From positions 105,724-169,723 of the forward strand of contig JANBVO010000060.1 in assembly GCA_030052745.1 (NCBI GenBank): a stretch of DNA of 64,000 nt, in the 5' to 3' direction. The position numbers and the translations under genes were made by a program. The DNA comes from Pleurostoma richardsiae. Lineage: Eukaryota > Ascomycota > Sordariomycetes > Calosphaeriales > Pleurostomataceae. Under the pieces are notes generated by a model. That model did no database searches, was not told the origin of the DNA, and saw only the letters and a list, made by a program, of their open reading frames with translations. This document shows, piece by piece, positions 1 to 10,458 of the stretch. Within the stretch, counting starts at the first letter, position 1; each line of letters opens with the position of its first letter.

Positions 1-88
1 ACCGTAGCATCGACGGGTTTATCAACTGTGGACCGAGTGGACTCCGGCCACCGACCAAGCTTGGTGCTAACACCAAGACCGCCCAAAA

Positions 89-177
89 CTGTCCTTGGTC
101 TAGTTGGTTTATGGCGTCTGACTGTAATTGTTCTCAGTATAATCAGAAAGTCCCTGGTTCGATTCCGGGAGGACAGA
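89..177 (+). tRNA. tRNA-Tyr (GTA anticodon) with a 14-nt intron
   Basis: The sequence folds as a tRNA. A perfect 7-bp acceptor stem (89-95 with 170-176) is followed by discriminator A177. The anticodon stem TCTGA (117-121) pairs with TCAGA (143-147), and the T arm CCTGG/CCGGG encloses TTCGATT. The anticodon loop reads CTGTAA before an insertion, so the anticodon is GTA at 124-126. The insertion is a 14-nt intron at 128-141, directly after position 37, which is the canonical place for nuclear tRNA introns and is typical of eukaryotic tRNA-Tyr. The C1-G72 pair also fits eukaryotic tRNA-Tyr. Internal A and B box sequences (TGGTCTAGTTGG and GGTTCGATTCC) are present. Confidence 0.93.
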
Positions 178-180
178 ATA

Positions 181-186
181 TTTTTT
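181..186 (+). terminator. RNA polymerase III terminator (T6)
   Basis: A run of six T residues starts four bases after the tRNA-Tyr discriminator base. This is the usual Pol III termination signal. Confidence 0.75.
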
Positions 187-476
187 GATTCCCTTTTTGA
201 CCAGTCGCCGCTACATTGCGCGACTCTGCTGCCAATGCTGGGCTTGCAGTCTTCGCAATCGGCGGCCGCCGAAAGAGACTGGTACATCAGCGATCTGGGG
301 CAAGCTGACAGTTCTGTACTCTGCACGCCAGTAAATTTCAACCTGCAAGCCCGAAGGAGGCGCAGCTGCTCCAGCCCCTCCTGCTCTGTGCATGTCGAGA
401 AGAGCCTCCATTGAGCCTCATAGAGTCTTTGCTTCGTACAGATGTTCAGACATCGAACATCCCACTGATATCGAAG

Positions 477-3122
477 ATGTACGAACCACTGAAGACAGCG
501 CGATGGCACGAGCAAGACTGCACTAGACCGGACGTAGCGCTCGTTGATGGTGGCATCTCCTGCTGGAGCTGTGGCGCCGTTCCCGATGCACATAGCGTCC
601 CCGAAAGCCAGCTTTTGTCTCTTCCTCCCATAGAGATTTCCCAATCGGGCCTGAACCTGAGATGGCCCGGCTCGGTTGTCTACTCGAACATCTCTGATGC
701 TGAACACTGTGAGGAGCAATCGCCGGCTGAAGATCAGTCAGCATCGTTTGCCTCTGATCCTCGATCCTCTGATCCTCGATCGGCGGAGCCTGAGATAGCC
801 TCGTCATTCACCCATCCAGCTTATGCTGATTCCTTAAAGAGCAACGAGATCCGTCTCCTTCGCCTGCACGCCGGCTCTGGTGAGGACCCAGTCCACGCGA
901 CGTTCGTGGCGGGCCGCATTAAGGACGTTCCAAAGTACGAAGCCGTGTCCTACACCTGGGCGGACGAGTTCGGCGATCTCTGGCGCTCCAAGAGGATGTT
1001 CCTCGGGAAGTTCTGGGACATTCTCTTCGTGACCTCGAACTGCGAGGCCGCCCTAAAGCGGCTGAGGCACGAAAAGAGTGACCGGCTGCTCTGGATCGAC
1101 GCTGTCTGCATCAACCAGGAGGATCGAGACGAGCGCTCCCACCAGGTTGGGCTCATGCGCGACATCTATTCCGGGGCGGACAAGGTGCTAGCCTTCGTCG
1201 GGCAGTCGTCCGAGGACAGCGACCACGCGGTCATGCTCATCAACTACGGCGCCGAGTTCCTGACAGACGTGGAGAAGGTCGCCCTCCGGAACTTCTTCAA
1301 CAGACCTTATTTCCAGCGCCTGTGGGTAGTGCAGGAGACCGTCCTCAGCAAGTCCCTCGAAATCTACTGTGGCGGCCGCCCCGCGATTTGCTGCATGACC
1401 GGGGACTTCAGGTGGAAACTGTTCGTCCAAGAAGGGCTCGCTCCGGCGTGGATCCAGTACCTGCAGGCCGGAACGGCCTTCGAGCCTCAGGACTCTATTG
1501 CGCTTCTCGCGACTACGGAGTCGTGTCGGTTTTCCGACCCAAGGGACAGGGTCTTCGGCCTGCTGGGCCTCATCAAAGACATCGAGAAGCACGGCCTCGA
1601 ACCGGACTACTCGCTCTCGGCCCGGGAAGTCTTGATCGGCATTGCGGCCTTCCTTGTCCAGCGTCACCGTTTGTTGGCTGATGTCCTGAATCACGCCAGC
1701 TCCGGGACTCGAGTGTCCGAGTTGCCGTCATGGGTGCCGGACTGGAGCAGCCGGATCGGAGAGGGCGTTATACGCTCTCGAGCAGCGCGCTTCATCGCTC
1801 TCGGGAGCAGTGGGAGCTACAAGCACGAGAGGCACCTACTGGTCGAGTCCTTCAAAATGCCTCGCAACCCCAGAATTCCCGTTGTTTCCACGTATCACTT
1901 GCATGACTACAAGAGGGGATCTTCCCGGCCAACATTTGTCATTGACCGAAGGACTGGCCTGCTGGAAGTCACAGCCGCAAGATTCTGTGACTTCTCCCAA
2001 GAATCTGTTTCAGCCACGGAGGTCGACGGCATCGGGCGGCTGGTGTTTGTCTGGGACAGAGGACGGTCGAAAGCCCCTATCACCTTCATACCTGCCATGG
2101 ACATAACCCTTGATCCGAGGTACTGCGTCTTCTTCGTAGCAGGGACAACAAAGCCCGTTATCTTACGCCAGGCGCTGGGTGGTCGATACTCCTGCGTCTC
2201 AACCTGTGGAATCTTGCTAAAGGAGGAAGGCTTCGACAATGGGTTGGGCCACATCGACACTGCCGAGGTGCGCGAACCCATCATCTCTAGAGCTGAATAC
2301 ATGTTTTCTGCCATAGGTTACCAGAAGACGGCAACTTGGACGTACTTGTGGGATGATTGGCTGAAGACAGAGCGTCGGATCTCCTGGATATACCGAGATC
2401 CTCATAAACTGCGTCAGTTGGCGCTTGAGTTGGAACGGGGGGACGAGGTCTGGACAGTGGAAAAGCACGCAGGCCAAGTCCTGGCCCTCCTAGTCTCTCT
2501 CCTAGACACCTATCCTCTGTCGCCGATGCAGATGTCAGCAGAGATTAGGCCACCAGCCGAGCATCCAAGTCGGAGTGAGAAGCGGGCATATTACGACCCG
2601 GAGGAACTGTCCCGGTTCAACGAAATACGGAGCTGGGCTGATGACACTGAGGATCTTCTCGATGCTTTTGGCATGATCCACGAATATGGTCAGCCTTCGG
2701 TGTATGAAATGCTCTCAGGGTGGGATGCCAGGCTGCGCTTCCTCGATGGTGCCTCGCACATCAAGCGAAGCCTCTTTTCTGTCGAGAAGATTCGGTCAAG
2801 CTATGATGAGTCCTGGTACGACTGGAGCCTTGCTTCCCTCGTGGTTCAGTACATGGTCTCGTGCCTGACGGGCCACGAAGACGACGTTGTCGCTGAAGTC
2901 AAGTCTGCTGTGGACGCGGTCAAATTAGAAAACCTGTTATGGAGCTGGGAAAGATTCGGAAAGATTGTGGAGCTGCGCAGAGAAGCGACGAGAAGGTTCC
3001 CAGATGTCGAGAAGATGGATATAGAGGAGGCCGCGACTTCTTTCCTCCCATTTGAAGCGACGACCTCGTTCAAAGAGTTCAACCTGGATCACTTTCTTCC
3101 CGAGACGGTACAGATTGTGTGA
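477..3122 (+). CDS. HET-domain (heterokaryon incompatibility) protein
   Basis: This intronless gene encodes about 881 aa. The reading frame is open upstream to 411 but only with a TTG; the first ATG is at 477. The N-terminal third carries the HET domain: the segment starting EIRLLRLHAG leads into EAVSYTWADEFGD and then LLWIDAVCINQEDRDERSHQV, the hallmark blocks of the family. FFNRPYFQRLWVVQE and DPRDRVFGLLGL follow. HET proteins act in allorecognition and programmed cell death after fusion of unlike hyphae, or in other immunity-like responses; the ligand is not predictable here. The long C-terminal half (about residues 450-881) has no motif I recognise. The family is large and variable in fungi, so orthology cannot be assigned by eye. 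Confidence 0.92.
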   Translation: MYEPLKTARWHEQDCTRPDVALVDGGISCWSCGAVPDAHSVPESQLLSLPPIEISQSGLNLRWPGSVVYSNISDAEHCEEQSPAEDQSASFASDPRSSDPRSAEPEIASSFTHPAYADSLKSNEIRLLRLHAGSGEDPVHATFVAGRIKDVPKYEAVSYTWADEFGDLWRSKRMFLGKFWDILFVTSNCEAALKRLRHEKSDRLLWIDAVCINQEDRDERSHQVGLMRDIYSGADKVLAFVGQSSEDSDHAVMLINYGAEFLTDVEKVALRNFFNRPYFQRLWVVQETVLSKSLEIYCGGRPAICCMTGDFRWKLFVQEGLAPAWIQYLQAGTAFEPQDSIALLATTESCRFSDPRDRVFGLLGLIKDIEKHGLEPDYSLSAREVLIGIAAFLVQRHRLLADVLNHASSGTRVSELPSWVPDWSSRIGEGVIRSRAARFIALGSSGSYKHERHLLVESFKMPRNPRIPVVSTYHLHDYKRGSSRPTFVIDRRTGLLEVTAARFCDFSQESVSATEVDGIGRLVFVWDRGRSKAPITFIPAMDITLDPRYCVFFVAGTTKPVILRQALGGRYSCVSTCGILLKEEGFDNGLGHIDTAEVREPIISRAEYMFSAIGYQKTATWTYLWDDWLKTERRISWIYRDPHKLRQLALELERGDEVWTVEKHAGQVLALLVSLLDTYPLSPMQMSAEIRPPAEHPSRSEKRAYYDPEELSRFNEIRSWADDTEDLLDAFGMIHEYGQPSVYEMLSGWDARLRFLDGASHIKRSLFSVEKIRSSYDESWYDWSLASLVVQYMVSCLTGHEDDVVAEVKSAVDAVKLENLLWSWERFGKIVELRREATRRFPDVEKMDIEEAATSFLPFEATTSFKEFNLDHFLPETVQIV

Positions 3123-3712
3123 ATTAAGAGCCAGATTCTGGCAGCATGTACCTAACTAACCAAGTCCTCGAAGGAACGGAGGTTTCGGCTACTCGTCCTA
3201 GTCCAGCGCATACCATAACGCTCGGCGGTAAGGCTAACTGGCCATCTCCGTCGATCGAACGAGGTTGGAGCGGGCGTTGATCAGATTTCCTTGCAGGATA
3301 TTGCCGGGGTGGCAGATAGGAAACACCGCAGCGGCCGTAATCGTAGAACGAGGAGACGCATGGGCAGCGGAGGAGACGGCACTAGCCGAAGAGTAGAGAT
3401 TAAAAGAGAGATGCCCACCACTGTATATAGCTGATATCCGTGGAAGGCCTCAGCACGTGTTCGTGTGGCCTCGCAGGTCGGTAGGAGGCTTGTTCCGGTT
3501 TGGGGTGGGTGCTCGCACCAGCTCTAAGGATTCGGCGGACCGTGAGCTGATGCATATACCACGGCGATGCCGGCTCGATGATAGAAATGGTAGACCTAGC
3601 GAGAGTCGAAGGAGGCGTGTCTGTGGTTGGTCGATATGAGAGCCTGGGGTCGAGGACGCTGTGTGCGCTGATTGGTTAGTCGGGGTCAGATCCCTCTACC
3701 CAGCCCAGATGG

Positions 3713-3718
3713 TATAAA
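3713..3718 (+). promoter_or_regulatory. TATA box upstream of the 4009 gene
   Basis: TATAAA lies about 290 bp before the ATG at 4009, within the 3123-4008 intergenic stretch. The pyrimidine-rich run that follows (3727-3770) is consistent with a fungal transcription start. I see nothing else coding in that intergenic stretch. Confidence 0.45.
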
Positions 3719-4008
3719 GGCGCATCCCCCCTCTTGCCATGCTTTTCAGCACTCTCCCTCCTTCATCTATCAGACGTTGAAATCCATCGCAGAAGTCCCA
3801 TAAAACATTCTGCAAGCCCTAGTGACATCTCATTCATCAACCAGAGCCACCGGACATCACTTGATACCAATCAGGCATTCTGCAGAGCCCTTTCCCCATC
3901 CTGCCGGCCCTGCTGTCGTCACCACGCGAGAGTGAAGGAGAGGGAACTGCCCCTCTTCCTAACTGCGCTCCCGCAAAATCCCGGACGCAGCATCCTGCCA
4001 CCTCTGCA

Positions 4009-4691
4009 ATGTCTCAATCATCATCTTCTATGCCGTCGTCCTCTGCACGTGATGTCACCCAAGCCCACTGGGCCAGAGATGTCCACCCAAGAAGGCGGCG
4101 GCCAGCCAGCACGAGGAAGAGACAACAATTTCTTTCAGGCAGCGAAGACATCAACGCTATGCATGAGCAAATGCCCATCCATGCCGTCGACGTTGTCACC
4201 CATCGCCCACCAGGTCACGGGCCTAGGCGCGCCAGGACTGCGCCAGAAGGCGAGGAGGCTGACAGCGTCAGCAACAGAATCCCGTGGACTCAGATTGAGC
4301 GTGAAAGACCGTCAAACTTCCCCAATCGTCTCTGGAAGCAAAGCATCACCATGGGGAGGAAGGACTGGCACCCCCTACTGACCCCACCAAGCACTCCCAA
4401 GATCCCTCGGTTGCCAACACCTGACCTCGAGCCACTGGGAGAAGGTAGGCCCTTCTGCGACTGCTGTTCGGTGGAAGATGCATACTCCAAAGGGAGAGCG
4501 AAGATGGACGCGCAACGTAGGTTGACCCCTCGTCGAAGGACGTCGTGGGAGAAGTTGCCGCAGAAGCTCCTGATTGGTGTGCGAGCAGAGGTCGTCTGGA
4601 TGACTAACCTTGCTGACTCATCCCAGTCCAGGCGGCAATGGCACACATCGCGCAGTCGTCAGGCAAAACCGCGCGCCTGCTCCGGCAGTAG
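4009..4691 (+). CDS. Hypothetical protein, two exons
   Basis: Proposed exons are 4009-4576 and 4627-4691, giving about 210 aa. The 50-nt intron (GTGTGC...CCCAG) has a CTAAC branch site. Splicing it gives a C-terminus reading QAAMAHIAQSSGKTARLLRQ, which is more protein-like than the read-through. The protein is rich in Ser, Pro and Arg and probably disordered. It contains a block HPLLTPPSTPKIPRLPTPDL and a small Cys cluster FCDCCS. No known domain is recognised. A TATA box lies upstream. A second frame over 3734-4381 is also open; I prefer this one because of the intron and the short conserved-looking C-terminus. Nuclear or regulatory roles would be guesses. Confidence 0.55.
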
Positions 4692-6174
4692 AGAGGCAGC
4701 AGCTGGAAGGCGTGGGGCAACATTAGTAGCTGGGATGAAGATTCGGAATCGGATCGTGAGACGGTGGGAGGAATTGCTGTTATCTTGTCGTGAAGAGGCG
4801 TTCGGCGCGGCGTTTGGTGGGTGCTCTATGCCGGGACCAGTCTCAGGGTGGTGCTATTTCGGCGTCCTAGGAAGGGTGTCTTCTCTGTGATCTTGTGGGA
4901 TGAGCAGTAGATGTCAGCATCTCAGAGTACTTCTGCAGCAGAAAACAGTTCAGCGTGCTTCAGTCCTTGGGATGGCTGGATTGCCCTCGAGTCGTGATGT
5001 CTGATGATGATGACCTGCATCAAGTGGGTTTAGGCAGCAGACTGGGACCCCTCCTTCAAGCAGGCTGACAAAGCATGGATTACTTAAGTCAGGCACGTGT
5101 TTCGGAGTAACAACGCTCGTGTGGATAGAGATTGCCCAAGTGCGCATAGCTGCATCTTAAGACAGGATAAACCCGTTGGTCGGCTAGACCTCTTAATTGA
5201 GCATCTCTCTTAGTGGGAATTGTCTTCTCCTAGGATGTTACTCTTGGCTTGGTGTTTATAGAAAGAAAGGAGAAACAGCTGACATTCTTAGCAGGAAACT
5301 TTTCCCGCATGGGCAACGTGCTATATCTGGGAGGTCTTTTGGGACGGCCTCTCTAGGATCCTTCTGTTGGGAGCGTTCCGCCCTAGAACTTGCTAGAAGT
5401 ATGTTGCATTAAGGCCAGTCCGAGCACCGACAGCTTTGCGCAGATTTAGGCTGTCCTGGACATCTAGGAAAAATTCTGGTGAGAGGTAGGGTGCGGGTGT
5501 GGAAAGCGACTTGACGGTGACGATTGGAGCCATTGGGCAAAGGTCAGTCCGGCCTGCCTTACGGTGACTCTGTAACCTCCACGCCTTATTACCTACGAAC
5601 CACCTCTCGCAGCTAGAGTATGTACAGAGACCTTGGTGTCGTAATGCTACAGAAAGAAGCAATATCGGGGACTTTAAGCCCAATCCGTCTCCCGGAACTA
5701 GTCCACTCAGACTATGGAGACACATGTCTCAAAATCCGTTCATGAAGTGATTCGGGGTCATGAATCTCTCATTTTTGCTGTTCTTATGAAGTGTCTGCGA
5801 CATTTACCTCTACAGTAGGGATCACAGACTGCAGCATAAGCGAGGGTTCTTGTAAGTGTGTCCGTGTGGTAGCTGATATCCATAGCTGGCTGAAGTAAAT
5901 CAACTCATGAGAGTGTTGAGATTTACCGTTGTGGTTGTGTGCTATGAGAACCCTAAACAGAGCGGCATGGCAATTTTGGCCAATGGCGAAGTACCCGTTC
6001 GCCTAAGGGGCTTGGCAACGATTCGAAGACTGCAGCCGCACAGCTCGCGCTCGCGAGGTAATCAAAGATAATTGAAAATGAAAACCTTTCCACGATGAAT
6101 ACCGTGAATAAAACCAACGCCCCTCGAACTTCATGACATATTGCGACTTCGATCAAATTGTCCTATCTCGCTAT
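4692..6174. other. Intergenic, no gene recognised
   Basis: Only short overlapping open frames without recognisable domains or splice structure are present. I see no repeat or RNA gene here. The stretch holds the 3' flanks of the hypothetical gene and of the carboxylesterase, which converge on it. Confidence 0.6.
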
Positions 6175-8072
6175 TTAACCATTGAGGCGGAAACCAATTG
6201 TAGAATTGTAGCAACCGCCGTCAATGTAGTCACCCGTGACATTCTTCACCGCAACTCCGTTACCGAATTCCAGAATGAGACCGCCATCAGCGGAGCTGGC
6301 GTCAAACGCAGGCCAGCCGACAGTGGTACTGACAGTCGAAGAATCCTTGAGAAATGCTAAGATCGAGTCCTGCATTGTTGCAGACGTGTCCACCTCCAGC
6401 TGGGTGATGGTGCCGACGTCGATCGCGTAGCTACCAAAGATCATCAGGAGATCTGACCAGTGGAATGCGCCTAGCCAGTCTACAGGACTGATGTTCGAGA
6501 AGTTTCCTGCCCAGTAGTACCGGTAGGTCTCCAGACCGAGGGATTTGCGTAATGCAATGTATTTGACAGCCTCACAGTCAGACAGTCCCTCTTGGTAGTT
6601 TACATCCGTGATATTGTCGCTTGGATGCTCTCTTGCAGCGTTTGATCGTATAGCCGGCCCTCTGGCAACCTTGCCTTCAAGGTAGCGTTGTGTTTCATTC
6701 GAGAACACATACCTTTCATCGGCTGTTGCACTTATTAGCGTACGTCAAGCAATCTCGAACTTAGTGACATACGAATATAGCTACCGAACGAGATCGACGG
6801 AGTTCCGTTATACCGATTGATGTACTCCTCAATCTGAACCCATGAGATCCGACGCATGCATTCCAGTTCGGCATCCGAATCGTTGCCATAATTACAGCCA
6901 AGTCCCTTGGCGACAATGTCGAAGTCCGCATACACATCATCCACGGTTGTAAGGTCTATAACTGGTTCAGGTCCTGGGACCGAGATCATGCCATATTTTG
7001 CGACAATGGGGTCGTTGGGGAATGCGAGCGTGTAGAGATGCGTCAAGGCCGCACCTTGAGATTGGCCCCATAGCTGCGATGAAACATAGTTGTTAAGACG
7101 TGACGTCTGCTTTCAGCACGGCGGGAATTGCTTACCATTATATTGTGTGGATCACCACCAAAGGCTTGGATATTCTTTCCTACCCACTCTACGGCTGCCC
7201 TGACGTCGAGCAACGCGAGTGACTGTTCACTCAGGGCCCGAGACCTGGGGTCTGCACATCAAAGGTGAGGAGAAGTTAGTTGGCGTCCTCAAGAGAATCC
7301 AGTATAAGAAATTCAAGACATACTCCCAAAGATATTGACTCTATAGTTGATGGTGACAACGATGTGTTCCTGGGAACGAGAAACCCATTGAGAGGGTAGT
7401 TGGGATGGAATCCAGATTCCTCCGGTGGTTCCACCACCCCCGGTGACAAACAGAGCCACTGGCAACTTCGATGTCTTGTTCGCCTGAGCTGGAGTCCATA
7501 CAGCTAGACTGAGGCAGTCCTCTGAAGAAGACCAAGCCACAGAGCCCTGATTCAGCTTTTCTCCGACGCTGGCCAGTACATTTCCTGGCTCATATTCGTT
7601 CCACATGCTGGAATCGGGGGAGACATATTGAGGGCATGCTATGCAGGTAGATAGATTAGCAAAGACGCCCTATATGTCTCTGACGGGCAGTGACTAGCCT
7701 GGACCGTAATAAGTGGAGTCGAACATCTTATTCGATCTCTCAGCTCTCTGCGGGGGGAGCCATCGGAGACTACCCACAGGTGGCTGTCGGGTAGATAGAC
7801 TACAATTAGTACGCGACGTTGAACGAAATATAGGGACGAGGAGCACTGACCTTGGCGTAAGGGATCCTCAGGAATTGACGCACATTGGGATAACTGTCGT
7901 TGAATGCGCCAATGAAGGTTCCAGTCTGTGTCTCTACAGTGAGGTTGGACCAATCTGCATGAAGAGTGCGAGGTGGTTGCCATGTCATGTTTGCATAGTA
8001 CGGGTCGTACATGGCGCCCATAACGCAACTGGCCAGCCCCAACAGGGCAAGGTCAAATAAGATAGCTGCCAT
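6175..8072 (-). CDS. Secreted type-B carboxylesterase/lipase, six exons
   Basis: Proposed exons are 8072-7851, 7783-7699, 7638-7324, 7251-7136, 7073-6773 and 6722-6175, about 528 aa. The phases close exactly. The start has a signal peptide (MAAILFDLALLGLASCVMGA). Family landmarks are RIPYAKPPVGSLRW, SEDCLSLAVW, an oxyanion region VALFVTGGGGTTGG, VVTINYRVNIFGNPRS and LALLDVRAAVEWVGKNIQAF. The nucleophile elbow is GQSQG (about Ser251) and the catalytic His lies in GAFHWSDLLMIFGS (about His434). Several N-glycosylation sequons fit an extracellular enzyme. Such enzymes hydrolyse carboxyl esters; the substrate is unknown. Intron 2 (7698-7639) needs a GC donor (CAG/GCTAGT). The elbow has Gln where most relatives have Glu and Ala around the serine. 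Confidence 0.9.
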
Positions 8073-10458
8073 CTTGATGCTACACCAAATCCTAACAGAG
8101 AATACCGGGGCAACGAAGCTACAAAGCTAACTGGGCGTACTTAGAGGCGAGCAGTCGGAGGGTAGGTTTCTCTAGGCAGGCGAAGGCGTGGCATCAAAAA
8201 GTTCTGGGCAAACACTTGCGATGTACTTATATGTCTCAACACGTTGGGATACAAGCAAGGACTATCTTCTAACCTCAAGAATGTAGTTGCGCCTCGACGG
8301 CGGATCCTTCGGCGTATTTAAGAGCATGATGTGATACTCTCGTGAATAACAATGGTTGAAGGCCACGATGATCACAACAGAAAGCCGACCAGGAAGCGGT
8401 GTGCTTTCTCGTATATCCGAGTTGAGGGGCATCCACGGACTGCGTTGACCAACTCTCGCTGTGGTATGACCTGGCAACGCTCTCCGATCCTGCAGGCGGT
8501 GATCCGATCAGGTCAATCGTTGGGGCTTCCCCGCACAATCTTCAAATCGAACCAGAGCTAACACGGCAGTAGTCTGGGGCTACGGGGCTTCTCCGGGGCA
8601 TTGGGATGAGAACCGGGGGCTCCTCCGGGGTATTGAGACTAACGTCGTTGGTAGCGGGTCCGGGCGACCGGCAGACCCCGGAGTGCTTGGTACACGCTTT
8701 AACGTTGTTCCCGCTCTATGTGGCATCCACTGCGGTCACGACTTGACAGTCATTATGAACGGAATGAGCCAGGCCACAGTCTGCAATGGTGCACTTTCCT
8801 CCGAAGACATATTGGGACCCGAGACCTGTATAAGAAGCTACTAGCTCACCCGCGGAGTTCAGAGGGCATGTGCTCAGCGTAGAGAGACTTTCGAAGATAT
8901 TAGATGGCACACGATCGAAAGGAACAGCCGTCCGGTGCATCAGTCGTAAGAGTTTGCGGCAGTTTCGGCCGACAAACGGGCTTTGAGTCTCAGTGCTGAC
9001 AAAATCAGCCACTGGACTCCTGTTGATGATGTGGGTCTAGTCCGAGCATACGGAGGAGTAGGAGTTCAGGCGATTGGCTGCCAAGGACTTGGGATCAAGC
9101 TTTTCGTTATGCGAGGATCATGATGGGAGTAGTGCGGCAATGCAACACCGCTCAGGTACGGCGGTGGCGTCCAATCTTTTGGCTAGGATATCCGGACAAC
9201 TCCTCTAGAATGAAGTACCACTACAGTAACGACCGGTCTCCTCTTCGTTTGATCGTTCGGTCGAGCCCAGGCCCTGTCAGTCAGCTCCAACAACGTGCTT
9301 TCCATTTCGTTCACATCAGAAGGAGGAGCTGCTGATCCCCTGCAAGCTCCGCGTTAGTGGGACTGCACGCCTTGCTGATGTGCAACCATACCATATGCTA
9401 CTGATCGGCGACGGTAATTCCACGCTGGTGGCCGTTAGGGTAGACGTCAAGCTGCCCAGGTGTCTTATTCTTGGTCTTTGAAAGCAAGCACCAAATGATG
9501 ATGCCGCCCATTGAATGGGAGACAGCGGGATCTGACGTTGCGGACGTTATTCACGCCGATAAAAGAGCTGAACAGCTAGCTGGTCGACGAGATGATTGAA
9601 ACGTGGAGATCGCCTGAGCTCGCACCGGATGACCACTCACCAACGGGATAACGGGACGCTTGGGACTAACAGCTCATGATGTGCTGTAGCCTAGACAAAG
9701 CCCAGCTACTGAAAAATAGGACGGCTGAATTCTGCGGTGTTTGGATAGTAGAAGCTTTCCTCAAGGCCGGTGGAACCTCGGTCCTTGCAAGCAGTGGCAT
9801 CGTACACCGTAGCATCGTAGCTTCGTGCCGGCAATTGATGTACATAGATGGAGGTGGGGCTATTCCGACTCTGCGGCATCGGGCCGAGATCAGTACAGAG
9901 TAAAGTAGAATAGAATTGACGACCCGTTTACGCGTCATTAAGTTCCACCTACATTGCCATTCCGTATGGCTCTCACAGGTCGTTGACTTAAAGATAGGGC
10001 CCGTAAGCTAACCGGATGAGTGGAACCACCAACACGGAATGCAAGGCACACCGGTACTTTATGGACAGGTTTCACATTTCCAGAGTGCTCAGGGTGTGAT
10101 CAGCACTCCAGGTGTACGTACAAGCACAGTTCATCTAATTAATCCAGGGGTTGTCTCGGTTCTAAGGTCTCGGAGAAGGAAACATACATACATCGACTAG
10201 TTTACACACACACATATATATATATTGCCGTTGTATGCGTAGACCGAGTCTCTCAGAACCTACTAGTCCATAAAGGTTGTTCGTTGTGCCCGGCCACGAT
10301 ATGTCTTCCCGTACCACCGACTGTTAATCTTCAACGATCATAACGTTGCCCATCGTCTTGCTTCTCTCCACAAGGCGCTCCTCGGGCCCCCAACACAGTG
10401 ACTAGCGGTAAGTGTAACCTGTGCCTTAAATTCCTTGGTGATTCTGACCACTCCAGAC
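8073..10458. other. Long intergenic region between carboxylesterase and hydrolase
   Basis: About 2.4 kb holds the divergent upstream regions of the two secreted hydrolases. An imperfect GC-rich repetition (CTCCGGGG twice near 8588-8628) and an AC/AT microsatellite near 10204 are visible. Short open frames here lack ATG starts or recognisable content. I see no RNA gene. Confidence 0.5.
10204..10226. repeat. (AC)n(AT)n dinucleotide microsatellite
   Basis: A short run of AC dinucleotides passes directly into AT dinucleotides about 235 bp upstream of the hydrolase ATG. It may also supply TATA-like promoter sequence. Confidence 0.8.

Noticed and set aside
1528-1537. CGGTTTTCCG inside the HET gene
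   Set aside because: It is an N4 palindrome in coding sequence of a conserved block (FSDPRDR), so it is explained by the protein.
3734-4381. 215-codon open frame overlapping the hypothetical gene
   Set aside because: It starts in the probable 5' leader just after the TATA box, has no domain, and conflicts with the spliced frame at 4009, whose C-terminus looks more protein-like.
8661-8671. CGGGCGACCGG, another CGG-N5-CGG
   Set aside because: The bare CGG-N5-CGG pattern is expected tens of times by chance in 64 kb; this GC-rich spacer lacks the A-rich core shared by the nine cluster sites.
8716-9012. Minus-strand 98-codon frame with spaced cysteines (small secreted protein?)
   Set aside because: It begins with GTG and not ATG, has no signal peptide, and no splice site supports an upstream exon.
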